Below, piece by piece: positions 1-5,165 of a stretch of 5,165 nucleotides of DNA. The translations under genes were made by a program, and so were the position numbers. The stretch covers positions 1-5,165 of the forward strand of contig JAOZQC010000277.1 of assembly GCA_029932425.1 (NCBI GenBank), written 5' to 3'. Every line of letters starts with the position of its first letter. The first letter of the stretch is position 1. The notes beneath the pieces were generated by a model. That model was given only the letters and a program-made list of their open reading frames with translations. It made no database searches and was not told where the DNA came from. The DNA is from Planctomycetota bacterium. Lineage in GTDB: Bacteria > Planctomycetota > JAJSAM01.

Positions 1-939
1 CAACCCCACCAGGCCCGGAAGGGGCCGGCCGGCGACGAGCGCCGCCCCGAGAACGACGCCGCCCGCCATGGCGCGCCGCACGGCGGGCCGGGACCAGGCC
101 GGTTCCGGGAGGGCCAGGAGCACCCCGCTCCAGAGCGCGAGGAGCACCAGGCCGGTGCAGGACAGGCTCCCGGGCGGCGATTCCCGCCAGGGAGGAAGCC
201 CGCACCCCGCGGCCAGGAGAGCGGCCAGGATCGCGGCCCGGACCTCCGGGCGCGGGAGGACCGCCGGGAGCGGCCTCTGCTTCTTGACCCTCCGGAGCAG
301 GCCCCACTCCAGCCCCTTGGCCGTGGCCAGGAGGACGAGCGCCAGGCCGGGCGCTCCCGCGAGATCGAGGAGGACCGCCGGCCCGCGCCGGAGGGCGGAG
401 GAGGAGAGCCGCACCAGGGGTACGACGCCGAGGAACCGGGCGAGGCGCGCGTACTCCCTCCCCCGGGCCAGGTTCGGGTTCCGCCAGGAGAAGGCGCCCC
501 CCGGGACCCGGGGGCCGGCCCGGAACGGCCGCGGGAAGAGCCGGGGGACCCGGGCCCGGTAGACCTCGAACGCCTCGCCGAAGCTCCGTGCCGGGTGCGC
601 CTCCTCCCGGGCGATGGTGCGCAGGTAGACGGGGAACCAGAGCAGCAGGCAGGCGGGCGGGAGCCAGGGCACACCGGAGAGGACGGCGATCCCGGTGTCC
701 ATCACGAGGTTGGCGAGGTAGAAGGGATGGCGGCTCAGGCGGTAGGGACCCCCGGTGGTGAGGACCCGGTTCTGCCGCAGACAGCCCTTCGACCAGACGT
801 GCAGCGCTCCCCCTCCCGCCAGGAGGAGGGAGCCCGCCGCCAGCGATGCCGCGTCCGGCCGTCCCAGGAGGCAGGCGGCCAGGACGGGGATCGTCCGGAG
901 GTTCCCGCGATCGGGCTTCGTCAGGATCCGGCGGAACAT
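1..939 (-). CDS. ICMT/PEMT-type membrane methyltransferase with long C-terminal extension (partial, 3' end outside window)
   Basis: I translated this frame by hand; it is open from the ATG at 939-937 to the window edge (313 codons, no stop). Residues 64-72 read GPYRLSRHP, followed by FYLANL. Residues 111-136 run from REE to RVPRLFP and include FGEAFEVY. These are the two signature blocks of isoprenylcysteine carboxyl methyltransferase and phospholipid N-methyltransferase-like enzymes, which methylate lipid or prenyl substrates with S-adenosylmethionine inside the membrane. Hydrophobic stretches at about 15-26 and 30-47 precede the first block and one at about 82-107 follows it. The start fits the family, where roughly 60 residues precede the GPY motif. 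An in-frame stop at 1006-1008 limits the start, and no other ATG, GTG or TTG lies between. No good Shine-Dalgarno sequence is visible. From about residue 165 the protein continues with hydrophobic segments (about 165-178, 187-210, 232-246, 260-277, 291-313) not expected in a minimal family member. The substrate is unknown. The family call is firm; the role of the tail is not. Confidence 0.85.
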   Translation of the reverse strand, partial: MFRRILTKPDRGNLRTIPVLAACLLGRPDAASLAAGSLLLAGGGALHVWSKGCLRQNRVLTTGGPYRLSRHPFYLANLVMDTGIAVLSGVPWLPPACLLLWFPVYLRTIAREEAHPARSFGEAFEVYRARVPRLFPRPFRAGPRVPGGAFSWRNPNLARGREYARLARFLGVVPLVRLSSSALRRGPAVLLDLAGAPGLALVLLATAKGLEWGLLRRVKKQRPLPAVLPRPEVRAAILAALLAAGCGLPPWRESPPGSLSCTGLVLLALWSGVLLALPEPAWSRPAVRRAMAGGVVLGAALVAGRPLPGLVGL

Positions 940-950
940 GCTTCCGGCGA

Positions 951-975
951 GGCTAGGAGGCTGTCGGAGTATGGA
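951..975 (+). repeat. Left terminal inverted repeat of the MITE-like element
   Basis: This 25-bp arm pairs with 1211-1235 with one mismatch. It begins 11 bp upstream of the start codon of the minus-strand methyltransferase gene, so it forms most of that gene's leader. Confidence 0.85.
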
Positions 976-1026
976 TGCGAGTCCCGCGCGGGGGTCTTGC
1001 GAGGCTCATGCAAGGCGCGCGGAGGA

Positions 1027-1047
1027 GTCGACCCTTGACGGGTCGAC
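1027..1047 (+). repeat. Perfect 8-bp hairpin inside the element
   Basis: GTCGACCC (1027-1034) and GGGTCGAC (1040-1047) pair perfectly around a 5-nt loop, TTGAC. The hairpin lies off-centre, so it is not part of the concentric symmetry of the rest of the element. No T-tract follows on either strand, so it is not an obvious intrinsic terminator. Confidence 0.6.
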
Positions 1048-1055
1048 GACGACGT

Positions 1056-1128
1056 GCAACGCAGCAGGAGACCGCAACCCCCCTGCGCCCTGAGGGTTAC
1101 GGCGGCGTGGGCCCGTCTGCTGCGTTGC
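1056..1128. repeat. Central nested inverted repeats of the element
   Basis: A perfect 12-bp repeat (1056-1067 with 1117-1128) encloses an imperfect stem (1072-1082 with 1092-1102, 9 of 11 pairs). Together they could fold into a long stem-loop as single-stranded DNA or as RNA from either strand. The concentric placement relative to the terminal repeats is what makes the whole element look like a degenerate palindrome. Confidence 0.75.
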
Positions 1129-1210
1129 CGCTCCCAGACCATGCTCATGCATCGCTAACAGATCCGCGCCTCGCATACGGGACCCACGGCGCTCGTAACG
1201 GGGCCGCACT

Positions 1211-1235
1211 TCCATACTCCGACAGGCTCCTAGCC
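1211..1235 (-). repeat. Right terminal inverted repeat of the MITE-like element
   Basis: This is the reverse complement of 951-975 at 24 of 25 positions. It ends 96 bp before the start codon of the plus-strand GT87-type gene. Confidence 0.85.
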
Positions 1236-1315
1236 CGGGAACATGACCCCAAGGTGAACCGGCCGGGGGCGGGGCGGGGATCGCGCGACCGGGCGGGTTC
1301 CCGTATCATGCCCGC

Positions 1316-1321
1316 GGGAGG
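1316..1321 (+). promoter_or_regulatory. Shine-Dalgarno sequence deciding the start of the GT87-type gene
   Basis: GGGAGG lies 10 nt before the ATG at 1332-1334. This favours that ATG over the in-frame ATG at 1308-1310, whose upstream sequence has no comparable purine-rich site, and over still earlier starts that fall inside the mobile element. Confidence 0.6.
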
Positions 1322-1331
1322 TCCACCGTTC

Positions 1332-2624
1332 ATGGCGTCGCCGATCCACCGTCTCCGCGCGGGGTGGCGCGGGCCCCGGGCCCGGGTCGCGTTCCTGATC
1401 GTCGCCGGGGCCTTGCTCGCGGGCGGCGTGGCGGTGCGGACCCTGTCCTCCCGGAACGTGGCGGGGGACTTCCTGCGCTACCACCGGGCGGGACGCATCG
1501 TGGTGCGGGGGGAGGCGGATCACCTCTACGACCGGCGACCCCTTTTCGATGCCTATCCGGACCCCCGCTTCCGGGAGCGGAACTTCCGCTACCTCCCGGC
1601 GTTCGCCGTTCTCATGGCGCCCCTCGGTCTCCTCCCTCCCCGGGCGGCGGGAACCCTCTGGGCCCTGGGAAACGCCGCGGCCTTCGTGCTCATCCTGTGG
1701 GTCTCCTTCCGGCTCTGCCGGCGCCTCGGAGCCCGGCGCACCCTCTTCTGGGTCCCGGTCCTCTTCGCCTTGCGGTACGGATGGGACAACCTGAGCCTGG
1801 GGCAGGTGAACCCCCTCGTCATCCTCTGCGCCCTGGCGGGGATCCATCTCGTGGAGAAGGGGCGTGACGCCGCAGGCGGCCTCCTCACGGGGCTGGGCGC
1901 CGCCGTGAAGTTCACGCCGCTCATCCTCGTGGCGGTCTACGCCGTGCGGGGGAGAGGCCGGGCGGCGGTCTTCTCGATCCTCGGCCTCCTGCTCTTCGCC
2001 GTGGTCCTGCCGGGGGCCGTGCTGGGCCCCGGGCGGCTGATCCGCCTGACGGAGACGGTCTGGCACCGCCAGGGAGAGGCGCTCGTGGTCCGCGCGGAAC
2101 AGGAGGACGTGCCCGGAGAGTCGTTGAAGGCCATGTGGTACCGGATCGCGGGCCCGCTCCCGCTCCGGTTCCGGGGCCGCACGCTCGATGTCTCCCTCGG
2201 GCTCGTCTCGGAGCGACAGGCCCTCTGGGGGTACCGGGTCACCGCCCTCCTCCTCCTCGCCTGGCTCTTCCGGCTCGCCCGGCGGAGAAGGGACGGGGCC
2301 GCGGCCCCCCTGGTCTGGGGGGCGGCGCTGGGGACGCTGCTCCTCGTTTCCCCGGAGACGAGGCAGCCGCACTTCCTCTACCTGACGCCGGGGGTCGCCG
2401 CCCTGGCCGCGAGTCTCGGGAGGGAAGGCCTTTCCCGGGCGCGGAAGAGGCTCCTCGGGGGAACCCTCCTCGTGGTGCTGGCGTGCACCGTCCTGCCCTC
2501 GAAGAGCCTCGTGGGTCCGCGCGCGCACGACCTCGCGGCCGCGCTCTGCCTGGGAGGCTTCGCCGCCCTGCTCACCCTGGCCGCCCTGGGCCGGGAGGCG
2601 TCCCGGGCGGGTGGGGAGGCGTGA
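1332..2624 (+). CDS. GT87/DUF2029-type polytopic membrane glycosyltransferase
   Basis: The product is 430 residues, a normal length for this GT-C fold family, which includes the mycobacterial mannosyltransferase PimE. Members transfer a sugar from a polyprenyl-phosphate donor on the outer face of the inner membrane. The N-terminus has a membrane segment at about 18-36, then GDFLRYHRAG (45-54) with the expected catalytic-type Asp at 46, and HLYD at 64-67. Further family blocks are YLPAFAVLMAPL (87-98), GQVNPLVIL (157-165), AVKFTPLILV (191-200) and PHFLY (346-350). There are about ten to twelve hydrophobic segments. Residues about 233-300 form a more polar stretch, probably a periplasmic loop. 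The ATG at 1332 is chosen because of the Shine-Dalgarno site and because the frame further upstream enters the mobile element. The gene is divergent from the methyltransferase and convergent with the ArnT-like gene. Sugar and acceptor cannot be read from the sequence. Confidence 0.85.
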   Translation: MASPIHRLRAGWRGPRARVAFLIVAGALLAGGVAVRTLSSRNVAGDFLRYHRAGRIVVRGEADHLYDRRPLFDAYPDPRFRERNFRYLPAFAVLMAPLGLLPPRAAGTLWALGNAAAFVLILWVSFRLCRRLGARRTLFWVPVLFALRYGWDNLSLGQVNPLVILCALAGIHLVEKGRDAAGGLLTGLGAAVKFTPLILVAVYAVRGRGRAAVFSILGLLLFAVVLPGAVLGPGRLIRLTETVWHRQGEALVVRAEQEDVPGESLKAMWYRIAGPLPLRFRGRTLDVSLGLVSERQALWGYRVTALLLLAWLFRLARRRRDGAAAPLVWGAALGTLLLVSPETRQPHFLYLTPGVAALAASLGREGLSRARKRLLGGTLLVVLACTVLPSKSLVGPRAHDLAAALCLGGFAALLTLAALGREASRAGGEA

Positions 2625-2866
2625 TCCCCGCCCTCGAGCCCGGATGCTCCCGCCGGCGGGCGGGCGGCGGCGCCGAGCCGCTCCCGGGAAGGGGCTTCCC
2701 CCGGAGCGGGGGGCCGGCCGTCCTTCCGGGGGAAGACCGCGGGAAAGGGCCGGATGCGGCGGGGAGTGGGCCCCCGGCGGGTCGATGACGGGGAGCCGCG
2801 CCGCGGGGGCGGCGGGACCGGCGGAGACCGTGCGTTCGGACGGGCCGGGCGGGGAGGACCGGGAGG
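2625..2866. other. Gene-free gap between convergent genes
   Basis: This 242-bp gap separates the stop codons of two genes that face each other. I see no supported gene. It is extremely GC-rich with several self-complementary stretches: 2680-2707, 2723-2735 and a looser one around 2770-2805. A role in stopping transcription from both sides is the natural expectation, but there is no T-tract typical of an intrinsic terminator. Confidence 0.5.
2680..2707. terminator. Candidate hairpin downstream of the GT87-type gene
   Basis: GCTCC (2680-2684) pairs with GGAGC (2703-2707) and GGGAAG (2686-2691) pairs with CTTCCC (2695-2700). The two stems are separated by a 1-against-2-nt internal bulge and closed by a GGG loop. 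The hairpin lies about 55 bp after the stop codon at 2624. A second, smaller hairpin (CTTCC-GGG-GGAAG, 2723-2735) follows. No U-tract is present in either direction, so intrinsic termination is only a possibility. GC-rich DNA forms such stems easily. Confidence 0.3.
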
Positions 2867-4546
2867 TCACCGCCCCCGCCGGAGCTCCACGAGGTAGAGG
2901 GGACCCTCTCTCGTCGGACCCCCCACCACCCGCACCGCCCTCACGCCGACCTCGGGAGGGAGGCGCTTCGCCTGGCTCTCCGGGAGGATCGCCAGGAGGG
3001 ACCGGCGGGGGCGTTCCTCCAGGCGGGCGACGAGCTCGCGGAGGTGGCGGAAGCGCACGATGTGCCGGCCGGAGTAGTACCACACCAGCGATCCCACGTC
3101 GGAGAGGCTCACCACCTCTTCTCCGGGGGGAAGCTCCCCCGCCGCCACCCGCGCGCACCGGGCCCGGGTGAGCCGCTCCCGCGACCAGGCATGGAGGCTC
3201 TCCTCCATCATGACCAGGGCCACCGCGAAGACGAGCACCGTGCCCGCCAGGGAGACGAGGCCGCGGGAGGCGAGCCGCCGGCCGCAGACGAGCGATCCCG
3301 CCAGGACGAGCAGCAAGACGGCGCCGGCCAGGATCTCCGGGAACTCGTCGGCGGGAGCGTCCCCGTCCGGCCGGAAGGCCAGCCAGGCCGCCAGGGCGCA
3401 GGCGAGGGCCGCCATGGCGGGAAGATGCCAGGCCGGGATGCAGCCGGCCCTCTTCCATCGCCGGTAGACCCGCGTGCTTCCCGCGGCGAGGAGGAGGCAG
3501 GGGGCGCCGAGGAGGGGAAGGGCGTGGTAACCGTGCCGGCGGGAGGCGAGGGAGAGAGCGCCGAGCCCGAGGAGGAACACCCAGAGGAGGAGGTGGACCT
3601 CGTCCCGCTTCTCCTCCGGGCGGAGGCTCACGCGGATCGCTCCCGGCACGAGGATCACCCAGGGCAGCACGAGCGCCAGGGCGGCCAGGGGAAAGGAGGG
3701 ATCCAGGATCGCCCCGAGGTCCACTCCGTACCGGCTTCCCGCGAGCTCGGTGGCCGCGATCCTCCCCTCTCCGAGGGTGGTGGTGACGAGGATCCACCAG
3801 GGGAGGACGAGGGCCAGGTAGAGGAGGAGGCCCCCGCCGGGCCGGAGCGCGGCGAGGACGGGACGCAGGCCCCGGCGGCGGCTCAGGAGGAATCCCGCGA
3901 ACGCCGCCAGGAGGATGAGCGGCAGGTGGGGACCCTCGGCCAGGGTGGCCAGTCCGAACGCGCCCCACATGAGGAGCGAGGCCGTCCGCCGCCGGCGGGG
4001 GGCGGAGGCCCGCCACGCGGAGACGAACGCGGCCAGGCCTCCCGTGCAGAGGGCGGCGTAGAGCATCTCCGGCCGGGCGCTGTGGGTGTACTCGAAGAAC
4101 CCGATGGTGGTCACGAGCACGAGGCCCGCAAGCACTCCCGTGGAGCGATCGAAGAGCTGGAACCCGAGGAACATCGTGAGGCCGGCCAGGAGCAGTCCGC
4201 CGAGGACGGAGGGCATCCGCCCGTGCCAGGGCTCCACGGCGCCGTGGTCCGTGGGGTCGACGGCGGCGGTGAAGCCGGTGAGCCAGTAGGAGAGCGGCGG
4301 CTTCGTGAGCCGGACCTCCTCCTCGAAGCGGGGGACGATCCAGTCCCCGCTCCGGGTCATCTCCCGCGCCGTCTCGAGCACGAACAGCTCGTGGTGATCC
4401 GGTGGCAGCCGGGCGATCCCCGCGAGGGCCACCACGGCCCCCACGAGGAACACCGCGACCATCCCCCGGCGATGGGGGACCGCCGCGGGAGGCCCTTCCG
4501 GCCGGGGGGCACTCTCCGGGCCGGATCCGGCGAAAACCCCTCTCAC
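2867..4546 (-). CDS. ArnT/PMT-type (GT39/GT83-like) membrane glycosyltransferase
   Basis: With the GTG start at 4546-4544 the product is 559 residues, typical of ArnT-like GT-C enzymes that move a sugar from undecaprenyl-phosphate to lipid A, another lipid or protein in the periplasm. After a membrane segment (29-47) comes the family's first loop: DHHE (50-53), REM (61-63), GDWIVP (67-72) and KPPLSYWL (82-89). Further landmarks are SARPE (156-160), EGP (204-206), LPWW (248-251) and RRHGYHALPL (336-345). About a dozen hydrophobic segments extend to roughly residue 447, then a soluble domain (about 450-559), as in many homologues. Aligned on REM, the usual Asp-Glu pair is His52-Glu53, with Asp50 just before. 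The GTG overlaps the TGA of the upstream gene, suggesting translational coupling. An ATG at 4462-4460 would give 531 residues and cannot be excluded. The frame is also open further upstream, but that stretch overlaps the neighbouring gene. The substrate is unknown. Confidence 0.85.
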   Translation of the reverse strand: MRGVFAGSGPESAPRPEGPPAAVPHRRGMVAVFLVGAVVALAGIARLPPDHHELFVLETAREMTRSGDWIVPRFEEEVRLTKPPLSYWLTGFTAAVDPTDHGAVEPWHGRMPSVLGGLLLAGLTMFLGFQLFDRSTGVLAGLVLVTTIGFFEYTHSARPEMLYAALCTGGLAAFVSAWRASAPRRRRTASLLMWGAFGLATLAEGPHLPLILLAAFAGFLLSRRRGLRPVLAALRPGGGLLLYLALVLPWWILVTTTLGEGRIAATELAGSRYGVDLGAILDPSFPLAALALVLPWVILVPGAIRVSLRPEEKRDEVHLLLWVFLLGLGALSLASRRHGYHALPLLGAPCLLLAAGSTRVYRRWKRAGCIPAWHLPAMAALACALAAWLAFRPDGDAPADEFPEILAGAVLLLVLAGSLVCGRRLASRGLVSLAGTVLVFAVALVMMEESLHAWSRERLTRARCARVAAGELPPGEEVVSLSDVGSLVWYYSGRHIVRFRHLRELVARLEERPRRSLLAILPESQAKRLPPEVGVRAVRVVGGPTREGPLYLVELRRGR

Positions 4547-5165
4547 TCCCTGCGGATCTCCACGAGCTCCATCACCTCTTCGCCGCCGCGCAAGGTCTCC
4601 TCCCGGACCACGCCCACGCCGGGGGCGTAGAGCTTGGCCTCGAGGACCTTCGGTCCAGGGGCGTCCATTCGTAGACACGCATGCAATTCGCGAACGCGCC
4701 GTAGGGGACGGTGACCGATTCCCCGAAGCTGCCGATCCGAGCCATGTCCTCCGCCTCTCCTTCCAGGTACTCCTGGCGGTAGGTCTGGCCCACGCGGGGC
4801 CGGGCGGGCATGATGATGCCGGGCAGGGCTCCGTCGACGCCCGACTCCCAGGATCCCTCCGTGGAGACCACCTCCCCCTTCGCGTTGTACTCCTTCGAGT
4901 CCTCGCCGAAGTACCCGACGTTCCCTTCCCGGTCCTGGGCGTACCGGTCGAAGGTCTCCTCCGCCAGGACCTCGTCCACCCAGACGCGGTCCCACACCAC
5001 CACGCAGGTCACCCCCAGGATCTCCTTCGTGTCGTGGAGCACCGCCACCTCGTTTCTCTGGCGGCCGTCCTCGGACTCACCTTCCAGGACGAAGGTGGTG
5101 CCCGGCACCCACGGCAGGTAGGGGTTGTCGATGGTCGTCGAGAAGTCCGCGGGATCGATCTCCAC
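4543..5165 (-). CDS. Conserved protein of unknown function, frameshifted near its C-terminus (partial, 5' end outside window)
   Basis: The reading frame enters from the right edge. The GTG at 5165-5163 is probably an internal Val codon, not a start. The first 170 residues include DFSTTIDNPYLPWVPGTT (7-24), EILGVTC (48-54), FGEDSKEY (86-93), STEGSWESGVDGALPGIIMP (101-120), VGQTYRQEY (125-133) and VTVPYGAF (151-158). I recall this pattern from a family of uncharacterised, often exported bacterial proteins of about 200-260 residues, but I know no function for it. After TPL (168-170) this frame becomes low-complexity Arg/Ser/Pro and stops at 4572. The next frame continues the family pattern with PKVLEAKLYAPGVGVVREE and ends in VEIRRE at the TGA 4545-4543. 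One missing base between 4654 and 4653 explains this; a restored codon there would give the expected TPLEP. It may be a real mutation or a sequencing error. The restored stop overlaps the start of the downstream glycosyltransferase. Confidence 0.75.

Larger units (their letters stand above)
951..1235. mobile_element. MITE-like element or IS remnant with nested inverted repeats
   Basis: The ends are inverted repeats at 951-975 and 1211-1235 that match at 24 of 25 positions; the core reads CTGTCGGAGTATGGA on the left. The sole mismatch is G959 against the base paired with C1227. Each end contains CTAG (953-956 and 1230-1233), which could be a 4-bp target duplication. If so, the element proper is 957-1229, 273 bp. 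Inside, a perfect 12-bp inverted repeat (GCAACGCAGCAG at 1056-1067, its complement at 1117-1128) and an imperfect 11-bp one (1072-1082 with 1092-1102) share nearly the same centre as the ends, about 1087-1093. An extra 8-bp hairpin lies at 1027-1047. No convincing protein is encoded, and the sequence is visibly less GC-rich than its neighbours. This is what a non-autonomous element moved in trans by a transposase looks like. A structured RNA is the main alternative. I cannot assign the transposase family. Confidence 0.75.

Noticed and set aside
68..1038. Plus-strand open frames at 68-562 and 595-1038
   Set aside because: Both are antisense to the methyltransferase gene, which has clear family motifs; their own translations are low-complexity.
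1281..1309. Possible sigma-70 promoter with TATCAT at 1304-1309 ahead of the GT87-type gene
   Set aside because: The expected -35 position holds only GC-rich sequence unlike TTGACA, and promoter consensus in this organism is unknown.
975..1331. N-terminal extension of the GT87-type gene to an ATG at 975, or to the ATG at 1308
   Set aside because: The extension translates the mobile element and has no family resemblance. The ATG at 1332 has a good Shine-Dalgarno site, while 1308 does not.
1375..1386. Palindrome CCCGGGCCCGGG
   Set aside because: It lies within the coding region and is expected by chance at this base composition.
2135..2788. A 217-residue plus-strand open frame overlapping the end of the GT87-type gene
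   Set aside because: It is Pro/Gly/Arg-rich and out of frame with a clear membrane protein; no motif supports it.
1230..4016. A 928-residue open frame on the minus strand
   Set aside because: It is Arg/Pro/Gly-rich with no family motifs and runs antisense to the GT87-type gene and out of frame across the ArnT-like gene. It is a by-product of high GC and rare stop codons.
3044..4630. A 528-residue open frame on the plus strand
   Set aside because: Its Glu/Gly/Arg-rich low-complexity translation is exactly antisense to the well-supported ArnT-like gene.
4547..4678. N-terminal extension of the ArnT-like gene to the ATG at 4678
   Set aside because: It overlaps the conserved C-terminus of the upstream gene in another frame and reads as Arg/Gly-rich noise. 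The GTG overlapping the upstream stop is a better start.

Overview
The window is about 5.2 kb of very GC-rich DNA in which long open frames occur by chance on both strands. Real genes were picked by protein-family resemblance, not by ORF length. Base composition, the envelope enzymes present and the lack of a recognisable cultured relative suggest an uncultured high-GC bacterium. Acidobacteriota-, Myxococcota/Desulfobacterota- or Gemmatimonadota-like lineages are possible, but nothing here fixes the taxon.

Layout, left to right. (1) 1-939, minus strand, runs off the left edge: an integral-membrane methyltransferase of the isoprenylcysteine carboxyl methyltransferase (ICMT)/PEMT type, followed by an unusually long hydrophobic C-terminal extension. 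(2) 940-1331: a divergent intergenic region, mostly filled by a compact element of about 285 bp (951-1235). It has 25-bp terminal inverted repeats (24/25 match), nested internal inverted repeats and no convincing gene, which fits a MITE or an insertion-sequence remnant. (3) 1332-2624, plus strand: a polytopic GT87/DUF2029-type glycosyltransferase. (4) 2625-2866: a gene-free gap between two convergent genes, with small GC-rich hairpins. (5) 2867-4546, minus strand: a polytopic ArnT/PMT-type (GT39/GT83-like) glycosyltransferase with a soluble C-terminal tail. (6) 4543-5165, minus strand, runs off the right edge: a conserved protein of unknown function, interrupted near its C-terminus by an apparent one-base deletion. 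Once the frame is restored, its stop codon overlaps the GTG start of the ArnT-like gene, so the two look like a translationally coupled pair.

The recognisable genes point to the cell envelope. Two GT-C fold enzymes would be expected to use polyprenyl-phosphate-linked sugars on the outer face of the inner membrane, and the methyltransferase acts on a lipid or prenyl-type substrate. The gene orientations do not make them one operon, so a shared pathway is only inferred. The most unusual feature is the nested palindromic element, which ends 11 bp from the start codon of the methyltransferase gene and probably replaced its leader. I see no convincing evidence of an entirely new multi-gene system.
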